Shown: in pieces, positions 48,286 through 56,410 of the stretch
Numbering within the stretch: position 1 is the stretch's first letter
Layout: every line of letters starts with the position of its first letter
Source of the DNA: Gordonia sp. PP30
Lineage (GTDB): Bacteria; Actinomycetota; Actinomycetes; Mycobacteriales; Mycobacteriaceae
Direction: 5' to 3'
Length of the DNA stretch: 64,000 nt
Assembly: GCF_023100845.1 (NCBI RefSeq)
Contig: NZ_CP095864.1
Coordinates: 1,116,001 to 1,180,000 of the forward strand
The notes under the pieces: generated by a model
Seen by the model: only the letters and a program-made list of their open reading frames with translations
Told to the model about the DNA's origin: nothing
Database searches by the model: none
Made by a program: the position numbers and the translations under genes

Positions 48286-49224
48286 ATGACGCCGATCGCA
48301 CAGTTGGCGATCATCCAGGTGGGGATTCCGCTGCTGCTGATCCTGCTCAACGCGGTGGTGCCGGCGTCGTCGTGGTGGGCGCTCGGCCTGCGCGCACTGC
48401 TGCTGGCCACCGGGCTGGCCTGGCTGATCCTCGGCGGCACGTGGTTGTATCCGCCGTGGTGGACGCCGTTCGTGCTGGTCGTTCTGGCGCTCGCGAGCTT
48501 CGTCCGGCCGGTGCTGCGGCTGTCGCGCCGGGGGACCACCCGGCGGCGCGGCTGGCGGTGGTCGGAGACGACGATCGTGGCGCTGCTCGTGGTGGCGGTC
48601 GTCGCACTGCTGGTGGTGCCCGCCGCGGCGGGTCGTTCCCAGCCGCCGGGGGCGGTCGACATCGCCGAACCGCTCGACCCCGGCGCGTACTACGTCACCA
48701 GTGGTGGGTCCCGCTCCGCCGTGAACCGGCACCTGCTGACATCCGACTCGGATCAGTGGCGTGGGCAGCGCCGCGGCGTCGATCTGGTCAAGGTCGACGG
48801 CCTGGGGCGTCGTGCGCACGGGATCGCACCGGCCGATCCGGCCGCGTACTACATCTACGGTGCGCCGGTGATCTCCCCGTGCGTCGGGACGGTCGCCGAG
48901 ACGCGCGCCGACCTGCCGGACCATCGGGTTCCGGACATCGACAGCGACAACCCGGCCGGAAACTATGTGCTCGTCTCCTGCGGCGACTACGAGGTGCTGC
49001 TCGCGCATCTGCAGCACGAGAGCGTCGTGGTGCGCGCCGGTGACCACGTCGAGATCGGCGTTCCGCTCGGCAAGGTCGGGAACAGCGGCGACGCGGCGGA
49101 ACCGCACCTGCACATCCATGCGCAGCGGCGGTCGCCGGATCCGGCGAAGCCCTTCGCCGGAGACCCGCTGTGGCTCACCATCGACGGACACTTCCCGGTG
49201 CGGAACCGGCTCCTCCGGCTGTAG
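48286..49224 (+). CDS. Membrane protein with degenerate M23 (LytM) peptidase domain
   Basis: A 312-residue protein. Four hydrophobic segments lie in the first 120 residues (the last near 90-110, TIVALLVVAVVALLVVPAA), followed by an extracytoplasmic LytM/M23 fold. The HxH motif (HLHIH) and the Asp of the first motif (GVDL) are present. The His four residues before that Asp is Arg (RRGVD), so one zinc ligand is missing. GAPVISPCVGTVAE and GNYVLVSCGDYEVLLAHLQ are typical fold strands. It may be an inactive activator of other wall hydrolases, as for EnvC/NlpD, or bind metal differently. It ends exactly next to the convergent GntR gene. Confidence 0.83.
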   Translation: MTPIAQLAIIQVGIPLLLILLNAVVPASSWWALGLRALLLATGLAWLILGGTWLYPPWWTPFVLVVLALASFVRPVLRLSRRGTTRRRGWRWSETTIVALLVVAVVALLVVPAAAGRSQPPGAVDIAEPLDPGAYYVTSGGSRSAVNRHLLTSDSDQWRGQRRGVDLVKVDGLGRRAHGIAPADPAAYYIYGAPVISPCVGTVAETRADLPDHRVPDIDSDNPAGNYVLVSCGDYEVLLAHLQHESVVVRAGDHVEIGVPLGKVGNSGDAAEPHLHIHAQRRSPDPAKPFAGDPLWLTIDGHFPVRNRLLRL

Positions 49225-49896
49225 TCAGCGCGCGATGCGTTCGCACAGGGCGTCGAGGTGGGTTCGGCTGAGCCGACGTGCCGCGTCGCCGTCGTGGGCG
49301 GCGATCGCCTCGGTGAGCTGCTCGTGTGCGCCGCGGTCGGCGTCGTCATCCATGCCGGCGCCGAGGGCGAGCATGTCGATCATCGCCTGCCGGAGCCGGG
49401 GAACGAAAGAATCGAAGAGCTCGAGCAGTACGGGATTGTCTGCGGCCTCGACGACGGCGCGGTGGTAGCGCATGTCCGCGTCGACGTAGTCGGCGGCGGA
49501 TTCCCGGTGGCGCTCGCGGTCGGCGAGGGTGCGCCGGATGGCGCGCAACGCCTGCGGTGAGCGACGCTGTGCGGCCAGGTAGGCGGCCTCGGCTTCGATG
49601 GCCGTGCGGGCCTCGATCACCGCGGCGATCTCGGCCCGCTGCAACACGGTGTTCCAGTCCTCGGCGGCGTCGAGCGCCGTGACGAACACTCCGGCTCCCT
49701 GTCTCGTTTGCAGGACGCCCTTGCCCGCGAGCTGCCGGATGGCCTCCCGGACCGTGGAACGACCGACCCCGAGCTGCGGTCCGAGGGTCGTTTCACCGGG
49801 GATCCTGGCTCCGAGCGGCCACTCCCCGGCGCGGATCCGGTTCAGCAGCAGCTCGGCCGCCTGATTCGCGAGTGGAGTTCTTTTGACCTGGCTCAC
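49225..49896 (-). CDS. GntR/FadR-family regulator
   Basis: A 223-residue FadR-type regulator: winged helix at 10-75 (LLLNRIRAGEWPLGARIPGE, LGVGRSTVREAIRQLAGKGVLQTRQG) and an all-helical FCD ligand domain with metal-type Asp/His (YVDADMRYHRAVVEAADNP, then GAHEQLTEAI). It starts with GTG and is divergent from the MFS gene, whose promoter it probably controls. The 80-bp gap has two TTGTCT repeats (eight-base period) and CCTCA...TGAGG arms that could be the binding site. The signal is unknown. Confidence 0.9.
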   Translation of the reverse strand: MSQVKRTPLANQAAELLLNRIRAGEWPLGARIPGETTLGPQLGVGRSTVREAIRQLAGKGVLQTRQGAGVFVTALDAAEDWNTVLQRAEIAAVIEARTAIEAEAAYLAAQRRSPQALRAIRRTLADRERHRESAADYVDADMRYHRAVVEAADNPVLLELFDSFVPRLRQAMIDMLALGAGMDDDADRGAHEQLTEAIAAHDGDAARRLSRTHLDALCERIAR

Positions 49897-49976
49897 CGTA
49901 ACCTCAATTGTCTACTTGTCTGAGGAGTTGTGTAGAGTCCGTCTCGTCCCTGGCAGGGGAGATCGAGAGGAACATC

Positions 49977-51212
49977 ATGGATTCGACCGTAGCGCCCGAA
50001 CGGCGCCGCGCACAGTTGTGGGTGCTGACTGCGACGCACGCCGCCAACGACTTCTACACCGGGGCGGTGGCCGCGCTCCTTCCGTTCTTCGTGCTGCACG
50101 CGCACTACTCGTATGCGGCGGTCGCGGGCATCACACTGGCGGCGACTGCCTTGTCGAGCATCGCGCAACCGGGCTTCGGCTATCTGAGTGACCGGTACGG
50201 GCTCGGCTGGATCAGCCTCGCCGGACTGCTGGCCGCGGGCGCCGGTGTCGCGCTGAGCGGGTTCTTCTCATCGTCGTACATCGTGGTGTGGGTGCTCATC
50301 GCGATGTCGGGAATCGGGGTGGCCGCCTATCATCCGGCCGCGACCATGCAGGCCCGTGAGGCCGGCGGCGGCACGACGGCCGCGATGAGTCTGTTCTCCG
50401 TCGGCGGCAACGCCGGGGTGGCACTCGCGCCCGCCGCGGCGGTCGCCGTGGTCGGTGCGTTCGGGCTGCGGGGGACCGGGCTGTTGATCGTGCCGGCAGT
50501 CGTGCTCGCGCTGGCGTATTTCGTCGTCGCGCGGCATCAGTTGTTCCGGCGGGTGAAACCCCGGGATGTCGCGGTCGCCGCGCACACCGATCTGCGCGAC
50601 GACTGGCGGGCCTTCGGCTGGCTCACCGCGGTGCTCGCCACCTGGTCTGTCGCCTACGTGGGCACCTCGACCTTCGTCGTGCTGTACTGCGTCGCGCGCT
50701 TTCACTCCACGCCCGACTACGCGTCGATCGCCCTGACGGTGTTCCCCGCCGCCGGCGCGGTCGGCACGCTGGCGGGCGGGTGGCTCTCGGACCGGGTGGG
50801 CCGGCTGCCGGTCTTGCGCTGCGGCTACCTGGCCGGGGTCGGCGGTATCGTCGCGATCGTTCTCGCGCCGTCGCCACTGGTCGTCTTCGTGGCGACCGGC
50901 GCGCTCGGGCTGGCGCTTTTCGCGCCGTTCGCCGGGCAGATCACCCTCGCGCATTCGTATCTGCCGAACCGGATCGGCGTGGCCAGCGGGGTCACGCTCG
51001 GGCTCACCCTGTCGCTGGGCGGTGTGGTCAGCCCGTTGCTGGGCATGATCGCCGACGGTGTGGGCGTGCGCTGGGTCTTCGTCATTCTCGCGGCGCTGCT
51101 CGCGGTCGGGTTCGGCACCTCGTTCGTGCTGGCCGAACGGGCGCCCGCACAGATCGAGGTCGTCGACGTCCCCGGCGACGCCGAGGTGGCGCCGGCTACT
51201 TCCGTGACGTAG
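49977..51212 (+). CDS. MFS transporter, fosmidomycin-resistance (Fsr) type
   Basis: A 411-residue, 12-span major facilitator exporter. THAANDFYTGAVAALLPF at about 18-35 is the signature of the Fsr-like group, and GYLSDRYG is the loop 2-3 motif. The second half repeats it as GGWLSDRVGRLP. ATG 49977 has GAGAGG six bases upstream; the 23 codons before it cover the promoter. TAGAGT at 49933-49938 may be the -10. It is probably a drug or metabolite efflux pump controlled by the divergent GntR protein. The end overlaps the convergent DoxX gene by 17 bp. Confidence 0.9.
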   Translation: MDSTVAPERRRAQLWVLTATHAANDFYTGAVAALLPFFVLHAHYSYAAVAGITLAATALSSIAQPGFGYLSDRYGLGWISLAGLLAAGAGVALSGFFSSSYIVVWVLIAMSGIGVAAYHPAATMQAREAGGGTTAAMSLFSVGGNAGVALAPAAAVAVVGAFGLRGTGLLIVPAVVLALAYFVVARHQLFRRVKPRDVAVAAHTDLRDDWRAFGWLTAVLATWSVAYVGTSTFVVLYCVARFHSTPDYASIALTVFPAAGAVGTLAGGWLSDRVGRLPVLRCGYLAGVGGIVAIVLAPSPLVVFVATGALGLALFAPFAGQITLAHSYLPNRIGVASGVTLGLTLSLGGVVSPLLGMIADGVGVRWVFVILAALLAVGFGTSFVLAERAPAQIEVVDVPGDAEVAPATSVT

Positions 51213-51591
51213 CGGCGATCGCGGTCAAGCCGCCGATCATCGTGACGTTCTTCAGGAACTGCACCTGCTGCTGTCCGCGGACCGCGGGGTCGTCGGAGGT
51301 CCAGAAGGCGTGACCGGCGAGGGTGGTCGGGACCAGCGAGGCGATGAGGCCGAGCGCCGCGGCGCGCGGCAGGACCCCGGCGGCGAGCAGGGCGCCGCCG
51401 ACGGCCTGCGCGGCACCGTTGGCGCGCACGACCATCTCGTCGTCGACGGGGATCGGCACCACCTTGCGCAGCGGATCGAGCACCGGCTTGGCCATGTCGA
51501 CGCGCGGGCCGGGTGCGGTGGCGGCGGCGTAGCCGAGCTTGACGAAGGGCAGTCCGGTCAGGGCGCGGCCGGCGATGTCGAACAGGCTCAT
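51196..51591 (-). CDS. DoxX-family membrane protein
   Basis: A 131-residue protein with about four hydrophobic segments (QAVGGALLAAGVLPRAAALGL, then IASLVPTTLAGHAFW). The motif ANGAAQAVGG and the C-terminal QQVQFLKNVTMIGGL are usual for DoxX proteins. In mycobacteria a DoxX protein joins a redox complex with SseA and SodA; whether this copy does so is unknown. It overlaps the MFS gene tail-to-tail. Confidence 0.87.
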   Translation of the reverse strand: MSLFDIAGRALTGLPFVKLGYAAATAPGPRVDMAKPVLDPLRKVVPIPVDDEMVVRANGAAQAVGGALLAAGVLPRAAALGLIASLVPTTLAGHAFWTSDDPAVRGQQQVQFLKNVTMIGGLTAIAATSRK

Positions 51592-51680
51592 GGTTCTCCT
51601 CGGTTCTCGATGTCGTTTCGAGGGTACCGAACACCCCGCCTATCCGGACTTCGGTCCGCTATCGCTGGAGTCGCCCGGGT

Positions 51681-52475
51681 TCAGGTGAGCAGTCGAGTGC
51701 GGAGCGCGGTGATGGTCGGCTGATCGATCCGCAGGCCGTGGCGGACATAGCGATCCATCGATCCGTAGAGCCGCTTGACCTGGTCGAACGCCGCGTTCAG
51801 CCACGACAGCTCCACGGCGTCGTCGCGACCGAGGTAGGTGTTCGACTTCAGGAAGTCCGCGTCGATGGTGGCCCGCGGGACGCCGAGGATGCTCAGCAGG
51901 ATCGCCGCGCCCCAGCCGGTGCGATCCTTGCCCGCGCTGCAGTGGAAGACGGTGCCGCCGTCGGTGTTGCGGGCGATCGCCACCAGCAGGTCGTGGAAGG
52001 CGACATCGGATCCGTGATAGCTGACCATGAACGGATAGCCGAGGCTCTGGCCGATGTTCGACGACCCCGTCGTGTAGTAGTCGATCAGCCCGCGGCCGAG
52101 CGTGAGCGGGACCGGCTCGTGGAACCAGATCCCGTTGGTGAAGCTCACCACGTCGGCGACCTGGTAGCGCACCCCCGGAGGCAACTGATCGGGTTCGTCC
52201 TTGCGTTCCTGGACATTGCGGAGGTCGACGGCGAGCGTGATCGAGGCGTCGGTGATCTTCTGCTTATCGGACGGTGTGAGATCGCTCAGCTTGTTCGACC
52301 GGAACACCAGGCCCTCGCGGACGGTCCTGCCGTCGGAGGTCTGATAGCCGCCGAGGTCGCGGAAGTTCGACGCCCCCTCGAGTCGGGGCGCGGCGTGCAC
52401 TTCCGCGGGAGCGAGGACGGACACGCCGAGGAGGAGGCCGACGGCGGCGAGGACGGCGGCGAATCGTGCACGCAT
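51681..52475 (-). CDS. Secreted protein-tyrosine/lipid phosphatase, PtpB-like
   Basis: A 264-residue exported phosphatase: signal peptide (MRARFAAVLAAVGLLLGVSV, cleavage near VHA), then the PtpB-type fold. NFRDLGGYQTSDGRTV is the conserved N-terminal segment, and the P-loop VFHCSAGKDRTG has the catalytic Cys and Arg, with the extra Lys-Asp of the triple-specificity MptpB group. The helical lid at about 100-150 is present. Relatives act on phospho-Tyr, phospho-Ser and phosphoinositides, and some serve as virulence factors. The perfect palindrome GGACAATTGTCC at 52514-52525 lies just upstream and may be an operator. Confidence 0.92.
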   Translation of the reverse strand: MRARFAAVLAAVGLLLGVSVLAPAEVHAAPRLEGASNFRDLGGYQTSDGRTVREGLVFRSNKLSDLTPSDKQKITDASITLAVDLRNVQERKDEPDQLPPGVRYQVADVVSFTNGIWFHEPVPLTLGRGLIDYYTTGSSNIGQSLGYPFMVSYHGSDVAFHDLLVAIARNTDGGTVFHCSAGKDRTGWGAAILLSILGVPRATIDADFLKSNTYLGRDDAVELSWLNAAFDQVKRLYGSMDRYVRHGLRIDQPTITALRTRLLT

Positions 52476-52513
52476 CGCGGATTCCTTTGCGGATCGTCTG
52501 TCCCCCGAGCGAG

Positions 52514-52525
52514 GGACAATTGTCC
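52514..52525. promoter_or_regulatory. 12-bp perfect palindrome upstream of the PtpB-like gene
   Basis: GGACAATTGTCC, 39 bases before the start codon and just past the end of the neighbouring kinase gene. Its length and AT-rich core suit a dimeric regulator; no protein can be assigned. Confidence 0.35.
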
Positions 52526-52527
52526 GC

Positions 52528-53229
52528 TCAGACTACAAAGCGGGCCTGGCGCGCGCGAGAGTTCAGCCGTTCGACGACCGGTCTTCCGGGGTCGGTGTTG
52601 TCGATGACGATGGACGCGCGTGACCTCGGCTGCCGTTCGGCGAGGTAGATACGACATGCGGCCATGTAGCGCGACTCGAACGCGATGCGTGCGGCGGCCT
52701 CGCCACCGAGGGCATCGGCGTCGCGCGTCACTCCGCGGGCGATCGCGGCGGATTCGTCGCTGTGGAGATAGAGCACGTCGTCCCACAGACCGTCGAGTTC
52801 TGGACGCTGAATGAACGTCGCATCGAAGATGACGATCGAGTTCGCCGCCGCGACGGCTGTGGCGCCGGTGATCACCTCGTCCGACGTCAGGTCATGAACC
52901 TTGGTCGCGTACCGTCGCGATCCATCCGGACCGAGGGGCCGCAAGACCTCGGAGGCCAGGGAGTCGAAGTCGTACGCGTCGTCGTAGTACCCGCGCGCCG
53001 ACGATCGTCCCTGCCGGTAGCGCCGCGCACGCGTGTGATGGAATCCGTCCGAGTCGATGAAGACGACCGGGCGGCCGGAACCCTGGATCACCGCGGTGAG
53101 CGTGCGGGCGAACGTCGACTTCCCGGCACCGCACACCCCGTCGACGCCGACGCGCCAGGGACGGCCGGGGTCGGCGGCGATCAATTCTGCGGAAATCCGC
53201 TCGATGATCCGGACGGATGGAGTCTGCAT
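52528..53229 (-). CDS. Uridine kinase-like P-loop kinase
   Basis: A 233-residue P-loop NTPase: Walker A GVCGAGKST at about 28-36, FIDSDGFHHTRARR (substrate strand), RGYYDDAYDFDSL and IVIFDATFIQRPEL (Walker B-like). The order and YYDDAYDF sequence resemble uridine kinases and the phosphoribulokinase/uridine kinase superfamily. The substrate is uncertain and may be a nucleoside or other small alcohol. ATG 53229 fits the family length. It is divergent from the antibiotic-kinase-like gene, with a large hairpin in between. Confidence 0.85.
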   Translation of the reverse strand: MQTPSVRIIERISAELIAADPGRPWRVGVDGVCGAGKSTFARTLTAVIQGSGRPVVFIDSDGFHHTRARRYRQGRSSARGYYDDAYDFDSLASEVLRPLGPDGSRRYATKVHDLTSDEVITGATAVAAANSIVIFDATFIQRPELDGLWDDVLYLHSDESAAIARGVTRDADALGGEAAARIAFESRYMAACRIYLAERQPRSRASIVIDNTDPGRPVVERLNSRARQARFVV

Positions 53230-53269
53230 GGCGCCATTCTGCCTGGGCGGCGGTGTGGACGAGCGGTCT

Positions 53270-53342
53270 CGTCGGCCATCCCCGAATATCAGGTGACGAC
53301 GGGAATCGTCCCTCGTGAGCCGATATTCGGGGGTGGCCGACG
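53270..53342. repeat. 73-bp near-perfect hairpin in a divergent intergenic gap
   Basis: Arms 53270-53290 and 53322-53342 pair at 20 of 21 positions (core CGGCCATCCCCGAATATC). The 31-base loop can fold further through GGGA-ATCG-TCCC. It fills most of the gap between the uridine-kinase-like gene (53229, minus) and the phosphotransferase gene (53398, plus). It may be a small non-autonomous element or a regulatory cruciform; no second copy was seen. Confidence 0.85.
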
Positions 53343-53397
53343 CGCTCCCCGAGCTCGGGTGGGCCCGCCGCCCCACGACTGCTCGTAGGGTGGGCGT

Positions 53398-54309
53398 GTG
53401 CGGATTCCCGACGGTCTCGAAGCCCAGCGGCGGCTGGGGCCGGACTGGGTGTCGTGGCTGGACCGACTCCCCAGACTGTGCGATGAGCTGCTGGCCGAAT
53501 GGCGCTTGACCCTGGACGGCGACGCCCTGCACGGCTTCGCGTCGGTCGTGATCCCGGTCCGCGCGGACGACGACACCGAGGCCGTCCTCAAGGTCGGCTT
53601 CGACGGTGCCGAGGAGTCCGCGCAGGAGCATCTGGCGCTGCAGACATGGGCCGGTGACGGTGCCGTCCGGATGTACCGCGCCGATCCGGCCCGGCGCGCC
53701 ATGCTGCTCGAGCGGCTCGGCCACGAGGATCTGTCCGGCGAATGGGACTTGCAGGCATGCGAGATCGTCGCGTCGTTCTATCCGCGACTGCACCGCCCGG
53801 CCCCGCGCCGATTCCCCGCGCTGCCTGACCTGCTGGCGCGGTGGCTCGACGCGATGGACGCCGGCGCGCACGAATTGCCGGTGCCGCGCCGGCTGATCGA
53901 CCGCGCACTCGTACGCGGACGGGAGTTCGTGGCCGATCCGGATTCGGCCGGGACGATCGTGCACGGCGATCTGCACTACGGGAACGTCCTTGCCGCTCAG
54001 CGGGAGCCGTGGCTGGTGATCGACCCGCAGCCTCTCTCCGGCGACCCGCATTACGAGGTGGCGCCGCTGCTCTGGAACCGCTGGGCCGAGATGGACGGCT
54101 ACCTGCGCGAATCGATCCGGCGGCGTTTCTTCGCGGTCGTGGAAGCGGCCGGGTTCGACGACGAGCGCGCCCGCGACTGGGTGATCGTCCGCATGATGCT
54201 GAACGCGCACTGGGCCGTCGAGGATGCGCGACGTGTGAATCGCCAGCTGGACGACGCCGAGCGTGAGTGGATCACGCGGTGCATCAGCGTGGCCAAGGCG
54301 GTGCAGTAG
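53398..54309 (+). CDS. APH(6)/hydroxyurea phosphotransferase-like kinase
   Basis: A 303-residue kinase of the aminoglycoside/hydroxyurea phosphotransferase family. The catalytic loop VHGDLHYGNVL is at about 196-206, the metal Asp in VIDPQPLSGDPHYEVAPLLWNR follows, and VLKVGFDGAEESAQE holds the ATP-binding Lys. These features match streptomycin 6-kinases. A chromosomal copy like this may be an intrinsic small-molecule kinase rather than an acquired resistance gene; GC content equals its surroundings. It starts with GTG. The stop codon directly abuts the 3' end of the convergent tRNA gene. Confidence 0.88.
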   Translation: MRIPDGLEAQRRLGPDWVSWLDRLPRLCDELLAEWRLTLDGDALHGFASVVIPVRADDDTEAVLKVGFDGAEESAQEHLALQTWAGDGAVRMYRADPARRAMLLERLGHEDLSGEWDLQACEIVASFYPRLHRPAPRRFPALPDLLARWLDAMDAGAHELPVPRRLIDRALVRGREFVADPDSAGTIVHGDLHYGNVLAAQREPWLVIDPQPLSGDPHYEVAPLLWNRWAEMDGYLRESIRRRFFAVVEAAGFDDERARDWVIVRMMLNAHWAVEDARRVNRQLDDAEREWITRCISVAKAVQ

Positions 54310-54383
54310 TGCCCCCGGTCGGGCTCGAACCGACACTCGGCGGATTTTAAGTCCGCTGCCTCTGCCAATTGGGCTACGGGGGC
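54310..54383 (-). tRNA. tRNA-Leu (anticodon UAA), short variable loop
   Basis: A 74-nt cloverleaf on the minus strand: acceptor GCCCCCG/CGGGGGC, D-loop AATTGGCAGA, anticodon stem GCGGA/TCCGC around loop CTTAAAA (anticodon TAA at the central positions). The variable loop is CGAGT, T-arm GTCGG-TTCGAGC-CCGAC, discriminator A73. No CCA is encoded. The anticodon reads UUA leucine codons. The five-base variable loop is not the long arm expected for leucine tRNAs, so the amino-acid identity rests on the anticodon alone. Confidence 0.9.
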
Positions 54384-54428
54384 GCGGGGTCGATCTTGCC
54401 AGGTGGGTGGCCCGGCGAGGTGAGGGGT

Positions 54429-54583
54429 GGTCTCGACTCCGCTCGACCAACAGAGGGCCGTGCGTCGAGGTGCTCTTCATGATGATCGAGCGGAGTCGAG
54501 ATCAGACCTCTGGACAAGTGGGTGGTCTCGACGCCGCTCGACCAGCATGGGGATCGACTGTCCTGGGCGTCGCTCGACCGGCG
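54429..54583. repeat. Cluster of dispersed TCGACTCCGCTCGACC-type repeats
   Basis: Copies GGTCTCGACTCCGCTCGACC (54429-54448) and GGTCTCGACGCCGCTCGACC (54524-54543) lie in direct orientation. An inverted copy GATCGAGCGGAGTCGAGAT is at 54484-54502, and a part copy CGTCGCTCGACCGGC ends at 54583. They fill the 229-bp gap between the tRNA and the DsbA-like gene. The same unit occurs inside the broken gene at 56254-56299. Confidence 0.85.
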
Positions 54584-54612
54584 TGGCGGCGCTCTGGTTC
54601 GATGGAGGGATG

Positions 54613-55275
54613 ATGAAGGTCGAGATCTGGTCCGATATCAACTGCCCGTTCTGCTACCTCGGTGTCCACCAGTTCCTCGAGGCGCTCGGGGGTTTCGAGC
54701 ACAAGGATCAGACCGAGGTGATCCACCGGTCGTTCGAGCTCGATCCGACGCAGCCGCGCGGGGCATCGGGGGAGGTCGTCGCGCATCTGGCCAAGCAATA
54801 CGGCTTCACGCGGGAGCAGGCGTCGCAGGGGGAGATCCAGCTGGGGGAGAAGGCGGCCGAGTTCGGGCTCCCCTATGTGACGTCGGGCCGGGATTTCGGC
54901 GACTCCTTCGACATGCACCGGCTGGTGCACTTCGCCGGCGAGTCGGGCCGCGCCGAGGACATGCTCCTCGCCCTCTTTCACGCCAACTTCGCCGACGAGC
55001 GCAAGCTCTTCGGCAGCCACGAACGACTCGTCGAGATCGCCGTCGGCGAGGGCTTCGACGAGGCGCAGGTGCGCGCGGTGCTCGCCGACGACACCCGCTT
55101 CGCGCAGGCCGTCCGCGACGACGAGACGCTCGCCCACGAACTGAAATGCCAAGGCGTGCCGTACTTCGTGCTCGACCGCCATTACGTGCTCTCCGGGGCG
55201 CAGCCGGTCGAGGTTTACGCCGACTTCCTGCGACAGGGCTGGGAGCACTACATCTCGGGCGCGACGTCCACGTAG
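54613..55275 (+). CDS. FrnE/DsbA-family thiol oxidoreductase
   Basis: A 220-residue cytosolic DsbA-like protein. The thioredoxin fold begins KVEIWSDINCPFCYLG with the CPFC active site at about residues 12-15. The helical insert holds the conserved FDMHRLVHFA, and the cis-Pro segment is KCQGVPYFVLD. It is the FrnE/2-hydroxychromene isomerase-like group, which carries out disulfide exchange or polyketide-related chemistry. GGAGGG lies at 54604-54609; ATG 54613 has better spacing than the adjacent ATG 54610. The C-terminus overlaps the convergent broken gene by 28 bp. Confidence 0.9.
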   Translation: MKVEIWSDINCPFCYLGVHQFLEALGGFEHKDQTEVIHRSFELDPTQPRGASGEVVAHLAKQYGFTREQASQGEIQLGEKAAEFGLPYVTSGRDFGDSFDMHRLVHFAGESGRAEDMLLALFHANFADERKLFGSHERLVEIAVGEGFDEAQVRAVLADDTRFAQAVRDDETLAHELKCQGVPYFVLDRHYVLSGAQPVEVYADFLRQGWEHYISGATST

Positions 55276-56410
55276 TCGCGGAACCCGTACTGATCGTGCG
55301 GGCCGATCACGGCGAACTCGAAGAGGCCCTCTCCGGTGTGGACGGTCCCGTCCGCGTCGGTCAGCGTGAACGACGCCAGATGATCGACCGGACAGAACAG
55401 CTTCATCGTCGGGTCGATCTCGGAGACCTTCAGGCGCAGGGCCTCCACCTTCTCGTCGCCCTGCCACATGCCGTGCCGCCAATCCTGTTCCAGCCCGTAG
55501 CCGGTGCCGAACCCGAGGTAGTTGGCGAGCTTCGGCTCGGCGGTCACCGTGGTCGTCGCACCCGACGGTTTGATGAATCGCAAGGTGGCGCTTGCGGGTT
55601 CGCGTCCGCCCGGGTGGAAGGTCACGTCGTGCTCGACACGGCCGAGCCACTGCACGCCCCGTGATTCGTCGGCCCAGATCACGCGGGCGTCGTCCATCAC
55701 GCGCTCACCGTCGCGCTTCTCCTGCACGATCGAGACCACCGCGAAATCGTCGAAACGCATCACCGCGTAGATCCAGAAGAAGCTCGCATCGTCCGACGAT
55801 GCCGCGCGCCGCCCCGGCGGTTCGGCCTCGCCGACGGGCCGCACGCCCCACGACCGGTCGCGGTTGCCGCGCCACTCCTCGGGGGTCACGTCGTACCGGG
55901 TGCCGTCGACGGTGATCGACCCGGTCCAGTCGCCCGTCTGCACGAATCGCTGGGTGTCGAAAGTGACGCGCTCCAGCTGCCGCTGAAAGTGCCGAGGTTC
56001 GAGCGCGGCGGGGGCGTCGGCGGTGAACTCCAGGTCGAAGGAGACGTCACCGTGACCGGGTTCCAGTGAGATCCGCAGGCGCGCAAGACCTTCCACCACC
56101 TCGGTCCGGAACGGCCCGACCCGCAGATCGTCGCGGTCGGCGCCCAGCGCCCGCGAACCGCGCACCACGATGTGGTCGTCTCCCCGGCGCACGACGACGA
56201 AGCAGTCGGTGACGCCGAGGTTCGGATAGACGCCGAGACCGAAGATGAACCAGGGGTCTCGACGTCGCTCGACCGGCTTGGATCGCTCGACAGCCGGGGA
56301 TGGCAGTTGAAGTAGTAGCGGTCGTAGAAGTTGCGGTCGGACGTGCCGACGTTCCGGATCGGTTCGGCGACCTGGTGGACCGGGTGGTCGTCCATCGGTG
56401 AGAGCGTCAC
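55248..56410 (-). pseudogene. Frameshifted conserved protein broken by a repeat insertion
   Basis: Two frames make up one gene. The first starts at GTG 56410 (GTGA overlap with the upstream kinase; then [20 protein letters not shown] ... YYFNCHP). The second continues from about 56255 ([46 protein letters not shown], to 55248). Between them lies [16 protein letters not shown], encoded by a dispersed repeat at 56254-56299, and the frame changes there. The intact part looks like the conserved beta-rich proteins encoded next to APH-type kinases in mycobacteria; I give no name. The downstream frame stays open for over 300 codons, so the event may be recent, or a sequencing error must be excluded. 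Confidence 0.75.
56254..56299. repeat. Dispersed repeat inserted in coding sequence
   Basis: The plus strand reads GGGTCTCGACGTCGCTCGAC, CGGCTTGGATCGCTCGACAG, CCGGGG in succession. It is a close relative of the copies at 54429 and 54524 (GGTCTCGACNCCGCTCGACC). It coincides with the frame break of the surrounding gene. Confidence 0.8.

Noticed and set aside
53398..54309. An acquired streptomycin-resistance gene
   Set aside because: GC content and codon use match the surroundings, and no mobile element, integron or second resistance gene is next to it.
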